Assembly: GCF_004363955.1 (NCBI RefSeq)
Contig: NZ_SNZR01000011.1
Coordinates: forward strand, 1,550,001-1,614,000
Reading direction: 5' to 3'
Length of the DNA stretch: 64,000 nucleotides
Source: Enterovirga rhinocerotis
Lineage (GTDB): Bacteria > Pseudomonadota > Alphaproteobacteria > Rhizobiales > Beijerinckiaceae
This document shows, piece by piece, positions 18,218-27,012 of this stretch; the stretch's first letter is position 1, and every line of letters begins with the position of its first letter. Both the position numbers and the translations under genes were made by a program. Under the pieces are notes generated by a model that searched no databases, was not told the DNA's origin, and saw only the letters and a program-made list of their open reading frames with translations.

Positions 18218-20938
18218 CTACTCCGCGGCAACGGCACCGATGGCAGGGCGATAGGCGGGCAAACGTACCTCGACCAGCGTGCCGAGGTCCGGCGCGCTCG
18301 TGACCGAGAGCGCACCGTCATTGGCTTCCGCCAGCGCTTTCGATAGCGGCAGCCCGAGCCCCGTTCCGTCCGAGCGGCGTGTGCTGGGCACCTGCCGGAA
18401 GGGCGTCAGCGCAGCGGCGATCTCTTCCTTGCTCATGCCGGGTCCGGTGTCGCGAACGCTCAGGACCACCTCGCCGTGCCCACCGACGGCCGTCGAGACG
18501 ATGACCTGCCCCCCCGCCCCCGCGAACCGGATCGCGTTTGACAGGACGTTGATCACGATCTGCCGCACCGAGCGCTCGTCCGAGTACACGAGGGAGATAT
18601 CGGGCGAGAAGCTCGTGCGCAGGATCGTCCGCTCACGGGCGGCCAGCGGAGCGGTGAGGCCCACGCATTGCTGGGCCAGTGCATTGAGGTCGACCGCCGA
18701 AGGCTGCAGATCGGTCCGGCCGGACGTCGCCTTGGCGAGATCGAGCAGATCGTTGATCAGGCTGAGGACATGGACGCCGGAATCGCGCACGTCCTTGAGG
18801 TATTCCTTGTACCGCTCGTTCCCGAGCGGCCCGAACCGCTCCTCCAGCATCAGTTCCGCGAAGCCGGTGATGGCGGTGAGCGGCGTGCGCACTTCGTGGC
18901 TGATCCGGGCCAGGAAATCGGCCCGGTTCGCGCTCGCAGTTTCTGCGACCGCACGCGCCTCCCTCAAATCCTGCTCGAGCAGCTTGAAATGCCGGATATC
19001 GCGGAAGGCCAGCGCGAAGCCGCTGCCGTGACCGACCGGGCTACGGCCCGCCCGGACAGAGAGCGGAATCGTCGTGCCGTCTCGCGTCCGGCCGAGCAAC
19101 TCGCATTCCGCGCGGGCGTCCGATGCGCCGCCGCGCAGCGAATCGAGGATGGTCAAAAGCGCTCGGTGATCGCGCGGATCGACGAGCGCAGTGACACTGT
19201 CGCCGACGACCTCGTTGGCGCGGACCCCGAATAGCCGCTCGGCCGATCCGCTCAGCGACAGGAGGCGTGCAGCGGCGTCCAGGGTCACGACCCCGTCGGC
19301 GGCGAGATCGAGAGAGGTCGCGAATTCGCGCTGCGCCGTGTCGCGGCGGTGCAGTTCGAGCTTGGCGGCGCCGAGTTCGGCCGATGCTCCCTCGACCGGC
19401 GGCGTGAGGACGACGAGCACGGCGCCGAGATCGCCCCATCCGATGCGGCCCGCGCGCGCCTCGAAGATCCGCCGCTCACCCGATGCGGCGCCGAGCGCGA
19501 GCGTGGTCGTCCGCTCGCCGCCATCGGGGTCGAGGCCCAGCACGTCGTGAAGACCGTCCGTCGCCACGAGATCGGGGAGATCGCGCGCGGACAGGTTCGC
19601 CAACAGGAACCGGTTGGCGAAGAGAGGCACGCCGTCGCGCAGGACCACGATGCCGACGGGCATGTCATCGAGGAGCCGTGTCGGCTCTCCGGAGCGGACA
19701 TGCTGCACGGGCAGCGGCACGATCTCCGCCGAATCCCGCTCCTCGCTCGGAGGCTCGCCTTCCGCCGAGCCGCTGAGGGCGCGTGCGATCTCGTGCAGGG
19801 CCCCCTGTTCGCTGAGCGACAGGCTGTCGGCCTTGGCGGAGGCGCCGGTATCCGCGACGCGATCGGCGTCTGCAATCGGTGCGCTTGCCTGATCGCCGGA
19901 CGGTCCCGCCGTCCGTTCGGCATCAGCCTCCGTCCCCGCGATGCGCGCCGACAAGGATTCGCCGAGCTGCGCGCTGAACCAGGACCGCAGCATGCCGAAG
20001 ACCGTGTCGTCGGCAGAGTCCCCAGTCGAGGGATCGACGGGCGACGCGGCAGGCCCAGGCTCCGTCGCGACGGCGGCAGCGGCCAGGGCGCCCGCGGGAG
20101 CCGGCTGGGCCTCATCCGGCCAGGCAAGGCCGAATCCTCGCCACCCGCCGCCCTCCCCGGCCAACGGCGTGCCGCTCAATTCGACCGGGATCACACGACC
20201 GGAAGCCGGCGCAAGCCATTGGGCGGGCAGCCGATGCCATGCGGTGGTCCCGGAAAGGGCCCGGCCGATGCCACCGTCTTGATCGATGACGAGACGCCCG
20301 ACCAGATCCTCCCAGCGATCGCCGAGTGCGGCCGACGCTCCTTCGCCCACGCATTCGTGGAACTCGGGGGATATCGTGGTGAACCGACCATCCGCATCCG
20401 CGGACCAGGTGAAGCGACGGCCGCGGGGCCGCACCACCTCTGCCGGCGGACGGGGCGATTCGTCGCGGTACTGCGGCCGGTCTCCATCGCTCGCAGCCCG
20501 CGCCTCCGACAGGGAGCGGCTCGCTGCCGGGCTGTCGAGAATCACAGTGAGGAGGACGTCTTCGCCCGCTTCGCTCAGGATGCGGCAGGCAAAGGTCACG
20601 GGCGGCGCAAGGCCTGCGAGCCGCAAGCGCTCCAGACGGAACCCGGCCCGAGGCGCGAGCCCTCCGGCGAGCAGGCGCAATCGCTCCAGGGTCGCCCGAG
20701 GAAGAGCTTCCAAGGGCGGGAGCATCGTGCCACCCTGCGATCGCCAGATTGGCTCAGCCAGGGACGACCAGACGATGACGGGTGTCGACCTCTCGCTCAG
20801 GCGAGCAAGACCGGGCTCGGTGGCGAGCGCCTCAATCTTCGTTTTCCAGTCGGGGGCCGTTCCGGCCATCGGGTACTCTCGGACCTCGGGTGCTGCGAGA
20901 AAGCAAATCTTTCGTCTCAAAGCGAGACCTTCCGTCAC
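18218..20938 (-). CDS. PAS-domain sensor histidine kinase
   Basis: A 906-residue hybrid of PAS-like sensory regions and a kinase core. PAS-like folds are suggested near residues 160-280 ('RFTWSADADGRFTTISPEF'), near 420-500 and near 550-660 ('ADGVVTLDAAARLLSLSGSAERLFG'). The HisKA box 'RISHEVRTPLTAITGFAELM' has the phosphorylated His at about 681, and the HATPase region shows 'NVLSNAIRFAG', 'DTGPGMS' and 'GTGLGLPLSKALAE'. No transmembrane segment is seen, so it is likely cytosolic. There is no receiver domain and no response regulator next door; cell-cycle kinases of this class often have this form. The start is uncertain: Met24 (MAGTAPDWK) is an alternative. Confidence 0.9.
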   Translation of the reverse strand: MTEGLALRRKICFLAAPEVREYPMAGTAPDWKTKIEALATEPGLARLSERSTPVIVWSSLAEPIWRSQGGTMLPPLEALPRATLERLRLLAGGLAPRAGFRLERLRLAGLAPPVTFACRILSEAGEDVLLTVILDSPAASRSLSEARAASDGDRPQYRDESPRPPAEVVRPRGRRFTWSADADGRFTTISPEFHECVGEGASAALGDRWEDLVGRLVIDQDGGIGRALSGTTAWHRLPAQWLAPASGRVIPVELSGTPLAGEGGGWRGFGLAWPDEAQPAPAGALAAAAVATEPGPAASPVDPSTGDSADDTVFGMLRSWFSAQLGESLSARIAGTEADAERTAGPSGDQASAPIADADRVADTGASAKADSLSLSEQGALHEIARALSGSAEGEPPSEERDSAEIVPLPVQHVRSGEPTRLLDDMPVGIVVLRDGVPLFANRFLLANLSARDLPDLVATDGLHDVLGLDPDGGERTTTLALGAASGERRIFEARAGRIGWGDLGAVLVVLTPPVEGASAELGAAKLELHRRDTAQREFATSLDLAADGVVTLDAAARLLSLSGSAERLFGVRANEVVGDSVTALVDPRDHRALLTILDSLRGGASDARAECELLGRTRDGTTIPLSVRAGRSPVGHGSGFALAFRDIRHFKLLEQDLREARAVAETASANRADFLARISHEVRTPLTAITGFAELMLEERFGPLGNERYKEYLKDVRDSGVHVLSLINDLLDLAKATSGRTDLQPSAVDLNALAQQCVGLTAPLAARERTILRTSFSPDISLVYSDERSVRQIVINVLSNAIRFAGAGGQVIVSTAVGGHGEVVLSVRDTGPGMSKEEIAAALTPFRQVPSTRRSDGTGLGLPLSKALAEANDGALSVTSAPDLGTLVEVRLPAYRPAIGAVAAE

Positions 20939-20983
20939 CTAAGCGCGTTAACTCCCCGGTAAAGTTAATCTGCGGGCACGCAC

Positions 20984-21020
20984 TTGCATTTTGCACCGCA
21001 CAGGATATGTTGCATTGCAC
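20984..21020 (+). promoter_or_regulatory. TGC-rich operator region upstream of phasin
   Basis: TTGCATTTTGCACCGCA and TGTTGCATTGCAC lie 28-64 nt before the phasin ATG. Repeated TGCA blocks match what is known of PhaR binding sites before phasin genes in alphaproteobacteria. PhaR frees the promoter when it binds polyhydroxybutyrate. The assignment is by resemblance only. Confidence 0.55.
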
Positions 21021-21047
21021 AAGACGCCTATAGGGCAGGAGGTGACC

Positions 21048-21545
21048 ATGGACGATAAGACGATCAAGTACGAAATCCCGACCGAGATGCGCGATTTCGC
21101 CGAGAAGAGCGTCGAGCAGGCCCGCAAGGCGTTTGACGGCTTCCTGAGCGCCGCCAACAAGGCCGTCGACACGTTCCATGGCTCGTCGTCGAACATGCAG
21201 TCGACCGCCTCGGACGCGACGAAGAAGACGCTCTCCTATGCGGAGCAGAACATCGCGGCCGCGTTCGACCATGCTCAGCGCCTCGTGCGCGCCACCGACA
21301 TTCAGGAAGCCGTGCGGCTTCAGAGCGAGTTTGTCCGCTCTCAGTTCACGACGATGCAGGGCCAGATGAAGGAGCTCGGCGAGATCGCTCAGTCGGCCGC
21401 GCGCGACGCGACGACGAAGGCTGCGAGCGTTGCCAGCGAGGCTGCCGCCGCCACGCGCTCGGCCACCGAGCAGGCGACCGCTGCCTTCAACCGCGCTTCC
21501 CAGACGGCCGCTGCCGCCGCCAAGCCGAAGCCCCCGGTGAAGTAA
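21048..21545 (+). CDS. phasin family protein
   Basis: A 165-residue, mostly helical, Ala-rich phasin that coats polyhydroxyalkanoate granules. 'IPTEMRDFAEKSVEQARKAF' and the 'VDTFHGSSSNMQS' segment match the Phasin_2 family. The C-terminal 50 residues are an Ala/Thr-rich amphipathic tail. The ATG at 21048 has a near-perfect Shine-Dalgarno (AGGAGGTGA) upstream, which suggests strong translation. A double hairpin terminator follows. The upstream TGC-rich region suggests PhaR control. Confidence 0.93.
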   Translation: MDDKTIKYEIPTEMRDFAEKSVEQARKAFDGFLSAANKAVDTFHGSSSNMQSTASDATKKTLSYAEQNIAAAFDHAQRLVRATDIQEAVRLQSEFVRSQFTTMQGQMKELGEIAQSAARDATTKAASVASEAAAATRSATEQATAAFNRASQTAAAAAKPKPPVK

Positions 21546-21550
21546 TCAGG

Positions 21551-21616
21551 CGGCGGCCGCAAGGCCGCCGTTCCAGCACCAGAAGCCGCCCTCCCTGCCG
21601 GGACGGGCGGCTTTTT
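21551..21616 (+). terminator. tandem hairpin terminator after phasin
   Basis: The first hairpin is CGGCGGCC-GCAA-GGCCGCCG (21551-21570), a perfect 8-bp stem with a GNRA loop. The second pairs AGCCGCCC (21584-21591) with GGGCGGCT (21605-21612) and runs into TTTTT. The second is a classic intrinsic terminator for the phasin transcript. Confidence 0.88.
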
Positions 21617-21652
21617 CGTGCCTGTTGCCTGCGCGGCCCGATGGCCGCGAGA

Positions 21653-23827
21653 CTACCCCTCGATACGGGAGAAATCCGCGACTTCGCGTGTCGCCCGGCG
21701 AAGCATCGCGAGCAGCTTCAGCCGGTTCTCGCGCAGATCGGCCTCGGTCGCATTCACCGTCACCTTCTCGAAGAAGGCATCGACCGCCGGGCGCAGTTCG
21801 GCGAGGGCCTTCATGGCGTCCTCGAACTTTTCGTCCGCCACCGCCTCGCTCGCCGCATGGGCGGCGCGGGCGAGCGCAACGGCGAGACCCTTCTCCTCGG
21901 GCTCGACCAGCGCGCTCAGCGCCGGCGCGTCGTCATAGGAGCGCCCGTCCTTCTTCTCCTCGATCCGCAGGATGTTGGCCGCGCGCTTCGTGGCGGCGAG
22001 GAGGTTCTTGCCGTCGTCGGTCTCGAGGAAGCGCGACAGGGCTTCCACCCGCCGGACGATCATGAGGAGGTCGTCGTTCGCGCCCTCCCTCTCCCCGCTT
22101 GCGGAGGGAAGGGTCGACCCGGCCGGACGTTCCGCGTCCGCTCGGCTCTCCCCGCCGCCGGCACGGGCGGAGGGTTGGCCGGCCGCCAGCACGGCGTCGA
22201 TCAGATCGTGCCGGGCGCCGCGCTCGCGCAGATAGACCTTCAAGCGATCGTGGAAGAACGAAAGGAGGTCAGCGCCGGCCGGCCCGGGGCCGCATCGCTT
22301 CCCCATCGAGACCCGCAGCCCGTTCTCCAGCACGATCCGGATCACCCCGAGCGCAGCGCGGCGCAGGGCGTAGGGATCCTTCGAGCCCGTCGGCTTCTCG
22401 TCGATGGCCCAGAAGCCGACGAGGGTATCGAGCTTGTCGGCGAGGGCGACGGCCACCGCGACGGGATCGGTCGGGATCCGGTCGGAGGGGCCGACCGGCC
22501 GGTAGTGATCCTCGATGGCCGTGGCGACAGCCGGCGTCTCGCCCTGGGCCGCCGCGTAGTAGCGGCCCATCAGGCCCTGAAGCTCGGGGAATTCGCCGAC
22601 CATCTCGGTGACGAGGTCGGCCTTGGCGAGCCGCGCGGCGCGCTCGGCCTCGGCGGGATCGGCGCCGACGACCGGCGCAAGCTCGCGTGCCAGCGCGACG
22701 ATGCGCTCGACGCGCTCGAACTGGGTGCCGAGCTTCTCGTGGAAGGTGATGGCCTTCAGCCGCTCGAGCCGATCCTCGAGCTTCGTCTTCTTGTCGGTCT
22801 CCCAGAAGAACTTCGCATCCGAGAGGCGAGCCCGCACGACGCGCTCGTTGCCGGCGACGATCGCCTTGCCACCGTCCGACGCCTCGATGTTGGAGACGAG
22901 GATGAAGCGGTTCGCGAGCGCGCCGTCGCCGGCCGCTTGTTGCCCTCGGCGCAGAACGAAGCACTTCTGGTTGGCCCGGATGGTGGCGCGGATCGCCTCG
23001 GGCGGGATGTCGAGGAAGCTTTCGTCGAACGAGCCCATCAGCACGACCGGCCACTCGACGAGGCCGCCGACCTCCTCCAGCAGCCCCTCGTCCTCGACGA
23101 CCTCGAGGCCCTGCGCGAAGGCGAGGTCGCGGGCGTCGTGGCGGATGATCTCCCGCCGGCGCGCCGCATCGACGACGACCTTGGCCTCGCTCAGCGCCGC
23201 CGCGTACTCGCTCCAGCGCCGCGCCCGGATCGCGCCGGGCGCCATGAAGCGGTGACCGCGCGTCGTATCGCCCGAGATGAGGCCGTCGATCAGGAGCGGC
23301 ACGATCTCGGAGGTGTCGCCTTCCGTGCCGAAGGTGCAGAGCACCGATTGCAGGGGCCGCACCCAGCGGAGCGAGCCCGGCTCGCGCGAGGCCGCGCCCC
23401 AGCGCATCGATTTCGGCCAGGGAAAGCCCTTGATGATGCCCGGCAGCAGTTCGGACAGGACCTGCGGGGTCGGCCGGCCCGCGCGCTCGATGGTCGCGAC
23501 GTAGTAGTCGCCCTTCTTCGCGTCCTGGACGACGCGGATCTGCTCGGCCGAGGTGACGCCCGCGCTCTTGAGGAAGCCCTTCATGGCCTCCTCGGGCGCG
23601 CCGACACGCGGGCCGCGCTTCTCCTCCCGCACGTCCTTGCCCTTCGCCGGCAGGCCGGCGACGTGGAGCACGAGCCGGCGCGGCGTCGCATGGGCGACGG
23701 CTCCCTCATAGAGGAGGCCCTGGCCGACCAGCGCGTCGGTGACGAGCTTCTTCAGGTCATCGGCGGCCCGGCCCTGCATGCGGGCGGGAATCTCTTCCGA
23801 GAGAAGTTCGAGCAGAAGGTCCGGCAT
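21653..23827 (-). CDS. glyS: glycyl-tRNA synthetase beta subunit
   Basis: A 724-residue beta subunit of the alpha2beta2 bacterial glycyl-tRNA synthetase, needed for tRNA-Gly recognition. It opens '[18 protein letters not shown]', the family start, and carries the HD-like 'LARAAHAA' and '[19 protein letters not shown]' C-terminus. It is about 35 residues longer than the E. coli protein. The excess sits at about residues 547-582, where a Gly/Arg/Glu/Ser-rich stretch interrupts 'AVLAAG...[17 protein letters not shown]' and is encoded by DNA like an intergenic palindromic repeat. It lies downstream of glyQ and an unknown gene. Confidence 0.96.
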   Translation of the reverse strand: MPDLLLELLSEEIPARMQGRAADDLKKLVTDALVGQGLLYEGAVAHATPRRLVLHVAGLPAKGKDVREEKRGPRVGAPEEAMKGFLKSAGVTSAEQIRVVQDAKKGDYYVATIERAGRPTPQVLSELLPGIIKGFPWPKSMRWGAASREPGSLRWVRPLQSVLCTFGTEGDTSEIVPLLIDGLISGDTTRGHRFMAPGAIRARRWSEYAAALSEAKVVVDAARRREIIRHDARDLAFAQGLEVVEDEGLLEEVGGLVEWPVVLMGSFDESFLDIPPEAIRATIRANQKCFVLRRGQQAAGDGALANRFILVSNIEASDGGKAIVAGNERVVRARLSDAKFFWETDKKTKLEDRLERLKAITFHEKLGTQFERVERIVALARELAPVVGADPAEAERAARLAKADLVTEMVGEFPELQGLMGRYYAAAQGETPAVATAIEDHYRPVGPSDRIPTDPVAVAVALADKLDTLVGFWAIDEKPTGSKDPYALRRAALGVIRIVLENGLRVSMGKRCGPGPAGADLLSFFHDRLKVYLRERGARHDLIDAVLAAGQPSARAGGGESRADAERPAGSTLPSASGEREGANDDLLMIVRRVEALSRFLETDDGKNLLAATKRAANILRIEEKKDGRSYDDAPALSALVEPEEKGLAVALARAAHAASEAVADEKFEDAMKALAELRPAVDAFFEKVTVNATEADLRENRLKLLAMLRRATREVADFSRIEG
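22080..22182. repeat. palindromic repeat-like insertion inside glyS
   Basis: The plus strand reads CCCTCCCTCTCC, a CCGCTTGC loop, then GGAGGGAAGGGTCGACC. This is the look of the intergenic repeats at 23925 and 54960 ('GGGAGAAGG...GGGTCGG'). It adds about 34 in-frame codons to glyS without a stop, in a spot where related proteins go straight on to '[13 protein letters not shown]'. Confidence 0.6.
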
Positions 23828-23924
23828 GGAACCGCGATCAGAGTGCGAAAAGGAGGAGGAAGCCGCTTAGGCGCGCGCCGCCCGCTTGTCGAGGAGTTGC
23901 GGCGCCAGGGGCTTCAACGCGATC

Positions 23925-23985
23925 CTCCCCTGGAGAGGGAGGGTCGGACCGACGATCCGGGGATGGGGCGGCACCCCTCGTCACG
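23925..23985. repeat. intergenic palindromic repeat between glyS and upstream gene
   Basis: CCTCCCCTGGAGAGGGAGGG followed by TCGGACCGACGATCCGGGG lies in the 219-bp gap between glyS and the unknown gene before it. The GGGAGGGTCGG core resembles the repeat inside glyS and the large palindrome at 54960-55093. No gene is visible in the gap. Confidence 0.6.
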
Positions 23986-24046
23986 TCGGAGACGAAGACG
24001 ACGATGCGAGGTGGTCTTCACCCGACCCCGCCGGCTTCGCCCGTGT

Positions 24047-24466
24047 TCAACCTCGGCTGGCCGAGATTTCCATCTCGTGGACGAGATCGAGCCGTCCGTC
24101 CTCCGACACGTCGCAGGAGAGGCGGATCGCGGCGCGGCGGGAGCCGTGGGCCAGATCGAGCAGGCGGAAGAAGCGGTCCGCAGCCAGGAAGACGTCGAAA
24201 CGGTGCTCGCCCGCATCCGAGACGCCGAAATAATCGCCGGAGACGGCGTCGAACCGCTCCGGCCAGTTGCGGGCCCGCATCTTGAGCTGGGCCGGGGTCG
24301 AGCCCCAGAAGGTGAGATCGACGGGACCGAGTTCCTCGTTCGTCTCGACCAGCATCGCAGGCCCCGTGAGCCGGGCGACGCCGGTGTCGAGCGTCGCATC
24401 GCTCACGATGTCGTAGGACACGCGCGTGATCGAGATCCGGATATTCCGGCGTGATCCCGGCTTCAT
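24047..24466 (-). CDS. hypothetical protein between glyQ and glyS
   Basis: A 139-residue protein whose ATG overlaps the glyQ stop (ATGA at 24463-24466), so translation is probably coupled. I do not recognise the family. It begins with a basic segment ([19 protein letters not shown]), then '[22 protein letters not shown]', '[19 protein letters not shown]' and a 'RLLDLAHG' helix. There is no signal peptide and no membrane segment. Its location in the glycyl-tRNA synthetase operon suggests cytosolic expression with that enzyme, but nothing shows a link in function. Confidence 0.75.
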   Translation of the reverse strand: MKPGSRRNIRISITRVSYDIVSDATLDTGVARLTGPAMLVETNEELGPVDLTFWGSTPAQLKMRARNWPERFDAVSGDYFGVSDAGEHRFDVFLAADRFFRLLDLAHGSRRAAIRLSCDVSEDGRLDLVHEMEISASRG

Positions 24467-25449
24467 GCAGCCTCCTTGGCGGGCTCGAGGGCCGCTCCGC
24501 CGCCTTCGGTCTTGAGCCAGGCCGCGCCGCAGGCCTTCGCGAGATCGCGGACGCGCCCGATATAGCTCTGCCGCTCGGTGACGGAGATCACGCCCCGCGC
24601 ATCGAGCAGGTTGAAGACGTGGCTCGCCTTGATGCACTGGTCGTATGCCGGGAGGGCAAGGCCGTGGCGGCCGCCGGAACCGGCGCCCTCCCCCGCCGCA
24701 AGATACGCCTTGCAGGCCGTCTCGGCGTCGCGGAACTGGCGCAGCAGCATCTCCGTGTCGGCATGTTCGAAATTGTGCCGCGAATATTCCTGCTCGGCCT
24801 GGAGGAAGACGTCGCCGTAGCTGATGCGCTCCGCCCCTTCGCGTCCGTTGAAATTGAGGTCGTAGACGTTCTCGACGCCCTGGACATACATGGCGAGGCG
24901 CTCGAGCCCATAGGTGAGCTCGCCCGACACGGGCATGCACTCGAATCCGGCGACCTGCTGGAAATAGGTGAACTGGCTCACCTCCATCCCGTCGCACCAG
25001 CATTCCCAGCCGAGCCCCCAGGCGCCGAGGGTCGGGCTCTCCCAATCGTCCTCGACGAAACGGATGTCGTGAAGCCTGGCATCGATTCCGATCGCGGCCA
25101 GCGAGGCGAGATAGAGCTCCTGGAGATCCGGGGGGTTCGGCTTCAGGATCACCTGGAACTGGTAATAGTGCTGGAGCCGGTTCGGGTTCTCGCCGTAGCG
25201 GCCGTCCTTCGGCCGGCGCGAGGGCTGGACATAGGCCGCGCGCCAGGGCTTCGGGCCGAGCGCACGAAGCGTCGTCGCCGGATGGAAGGTGCCGGCGCCC
25301 ACCTCCATGTCGTAGGGCTGCAAGATCACGCAGCCCTGCGCCGCCCAGAATTGCTGCAGCGTCAGGATCAGCCCCTGGAAGGAGCGATGGGGCGAGAGAT
25401 GGGGCGGCAGCGAAGCTGCGCCCTCGGGCGGCGTGGTGGACGTCGGCAT
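24463..25449 (-). CDS. glyQ: glycyl-tRNA synthetase alpha subunit
   Basis: A 328-residue class II synthetase catalytic subunit that activates glycine. Recognisable blocks: '[19 protein letters not shown]' (motif 1 region), '[21 protein letters not shown]' , '[19 protein letters not shown]' (motif 2) and '[20 protein letters not shown]' (motif 3). The start at 25449 is chosen because the family begins near 'LSPHRSFQ'; upstream frame to 25860 lacks conserved sequence. It heads the glyQ-unknown-glyS operon. Confidence 0.96.
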   Translation of the reverse strand: MPTSTTPPEGAASLPPHLSPHRSFQGLILTLQQFWAAQGCVILQPYDMEVGAGTFHPATTLRALGPKPWRAAYVQPSRRPKDGRYGENPNRLQHYYQFQVILKPNPPDLQELYLASLAAIGIDARLHDIRFVEDDWESPTLGAWGLGWECWCDGMEVSQFTYFQQVAGFECMPVSGELTYGLERLAMYVQGVENVYDLNFNGREGAERISYGDVFLQAEQEYSRHNFEHADTEMLLRQFRDAETACKAYLAAGEGAGSGGRHGLALPAYDQCIKASHVFNLLDARGVISVTERQSYIGRVRDLAKACGAAWLKTEGGGAALEPAKEAA

Positions 25450-25593
25450 GATGGCCGGAACCCTTAAGAGCGGCCCCTCCCCTGTCAAGCGGAAGGCGTC
25501 ATGGCGCTGAACCTTCCGCCCGTCCCGCGCGACCAACCCTTCGAGCCGGGGAACGAGACCCCAGGGACGGGCCGGCTGGAGGGAGTGACGAAC

Positions 25594-25839
25594 ATGATCG
25601 GCATCGGACGGATCGCCATCGCAGCCGCCATCATGACGGCATGCCTCGTCGTCGCGGAATCGCACGGCGCCCGGGCCGGAACGGACGGCAATACGGGGAC
25701 AGGTCCGGCCTCCTCGTCGCCTGGAGCGCCAAGCGAGGCCGGGTCCGCCGCAGCCGATCCGGCCTGCCCCCGCGTCAAGGTCGTCTATGCCGGCCATGGC
25801 GAGGCCGAGCGCTCGCCCTGCCGTCCGGCATCGCGCTGA
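25594..25839 (+). CDS. small secreted protein of unknown function
   Basis: An 81-residue ORF with GGAGGGAG upstream of its ATG. It has a signal peptide-like start ([21 protein letters not shown], then ESHGARAG), a low-complexity Gly/Ser/Ala linker and a short C-terminal part '[19 protein letters not shown]' with two cysteines that could form a disulfide. It is divergent from glyQ. No family recognised. Confidence 0.6.
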   Translation: MIGIGRIAIAAAIMTACLVVAESHGARAGTDGNTGTGPASSSPGAPSEAGSAAADPACPRVKVVYAGHGEAERSPCRPASR

Positions 25840-25895
25840 AACCCACGCCAGCCCGGACACTCTTCATCGGCACGGCCCAGCCGGGCTGACACGGA

Positions 25896-26684
25896 TCAAC
25901 CGAGTGCAGGATCGTGCAGGCGTGCCGCTTCCGGCGTGAAGCGCCCATCCGGCTCATGCAGGATCAAGGGCGGCAGCAGGAGAAGCGGCGATCGCCCTCC
26001 CCTTCGGGCGAAGACGAGGATCCGGCTCGCATTCCGCCCGGCGCGCGGATGGATCGGCATGACGGCCGGCGCACCGAAATCCGGAGCGAGGGCCGCAAGG
26101 CAGGCGCCGAGGGCATCGGCCCGGTGGATCAGCGCAAGCCGGCCCCGCGGTTTCAGAACCCGCGCCGCGGCTGCGAGCCAGTCGCGCAGGCCCCCGCCCT
26201 CCATGACATGGGCCTTCCTCCGCCCGGCATCCGGCGAAGCCCTGATGCCGGCTGTCTCCTCGAAGAAGGGCGGATTGGTGACGACGAGATCGGCGGGCAC
26301 CGCAGGCGGCCCTCGACGATCGCCCGCCTGATCCGGGCAGGCTTCGGCAAACGAGGGCTCGCCGATGCCGAACACGTCGCACTCGAATGCAGCCACCCGG
26401 CCGCCGACGTCGTTCAGCCCGATGTTCTCGCCCGCGAGGGCGACGAGACCCGGCTCGCGCTCGATAAGGCTCACCCGCGCCGTCGGAACATGCGCAGCGA
26501 TCATCAGCCCGACCGCCCCGCTCGCACTGCCGAGATCGATCACGTGCTCCCCCGCACGCGCCCCGCTCAGCCCTGCGAGAAGCACCGCATCGGTTCCCGC
26601 CCGATGGCCGATGCGCGGCTGCAGCAGCCGAACCCTCCCGCCGAGGAGCCGATCCTCGCTCGTCCGCTCGGGTTCAGGGAGCAC
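25896..26684 (-). CDS. tRNA1(Val) (A37-N6)-methyltransferase-like protein
   Basis: A 262-residue methyltransferase. 'RLLQPRIGHRAGTDAVLLA' at the N-terminus and 'VTNPPFFEE' (the NPPY/F motif of N6-adenine methyltransferases) fit the TrmN6/YfiC group that modifies A37 of tRNA-Val. 'HVIDLGSASGAVGLMIA' is motif I, with Ser in place of the usual Gly. The GTG at 26684 is chosen because it overlaps the end of the DUF2007 gene by 11 bp and starts just before the conserved region. Frame continuity upstream to 26960 is a shadow of DUF2007. Confidence 0.8.
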   Translation of the reverse strand: MLPEPERTSEDRLLGGRVRLLQPRIGHRAGTDAVLLAGLSGARAGEHVIDLGSASGAVGLMIAAHVPTARVSLIEREPGLVALAGENIGLNDVGGRVAAFECDVFGIGEPSFAEACPDQAGDRRGPPAVPADLVVTNPPFFEETAGIRASPDAGRRKAHVMEGGGLRDWLAAAARVLKPRGRLALIHRADALGACLAALAPDFGAPAVMPIHPRAGRNASRILVFARRGGRSPLLLLPPLILHEPDGRFTPEAARLHDPALG

Positions 26685-26898
26685 GAAGTTCGGCCTCGAG
26701 CCCGGCCTCGACGACGAGGCGGCGCGCCTTGGACGCCCAATCGTCAGGGACGAGCAGGCGGCGCGGAAAGGCGCCGATGCCGCCCTCGAGCGCACTGATA
26801 TGGCCGTCCGCCACGAGGACCGGCACGCGCTCGGCCTCGAGGAGGTTGCGCACGACGTCGATGAGGACGACGTCGCTGGTCCGGATGAGTTCGTGCAT
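26674..26898 (-). CDS. DUF2007 domain protein
   Basis: A 74-residue protein. 'MHELIRTSDVVLIDVVRNLLEAERVPVLVADGH' broken into this pattern, with 'LLVPDDWASKARRLV' after it, is the DUF2007 fold (a small PII-like ferredoxin fold, sometimes called putative signal-transducing protein). No biochemical role is established. It overlaps the downstream tRNA methyltransferase gene and is divergent from the polyprenyl synthase gene, an arrangement that I recall as common in Hyphomicrobiales. Confidence 0.8.
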   Translation of the reverse strand: MHELIRTSDVVLIDVVRNLLEAERVPVLVADGHISALEGGIGAFPRRLLVPDDWASKARRLVVEAGLEAELRAP

Positions 26899-27012
26899 CG
26901 TCGCTCGGATCCCCGTCTGCTCTTGCGGCAAGCCGCGCGTTGCGGTGCCGCAAAGGGCATGCGAGACCATCATCCGATCGGCCGGCCGATCCGGCAACCG
27001 GGGGTACGGGTC

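Noticed and set aside
20940-20972. CtrA site upstream of the histidine kinase
   Set aside because: TTAA-CTCCCCG-GTAA has the right spacing but a mismatch in the second half, and the TTAA further on is at the wrong distance. Too weak to call.
21641-24454. 937-codon plus-strand open frame over glyS
   Set aside because: It is antisense to glyS and the gene before it. No domain can be recognised; long shadows are expected at this GC content.
24047-25045. A 332-codon minus-strand frame covering part of glyQ
   Set aside because: Only its last 139 codons, after the ATG that overlaps the glyQ stop, look like a gene. The first part is glyQ read in another frame.
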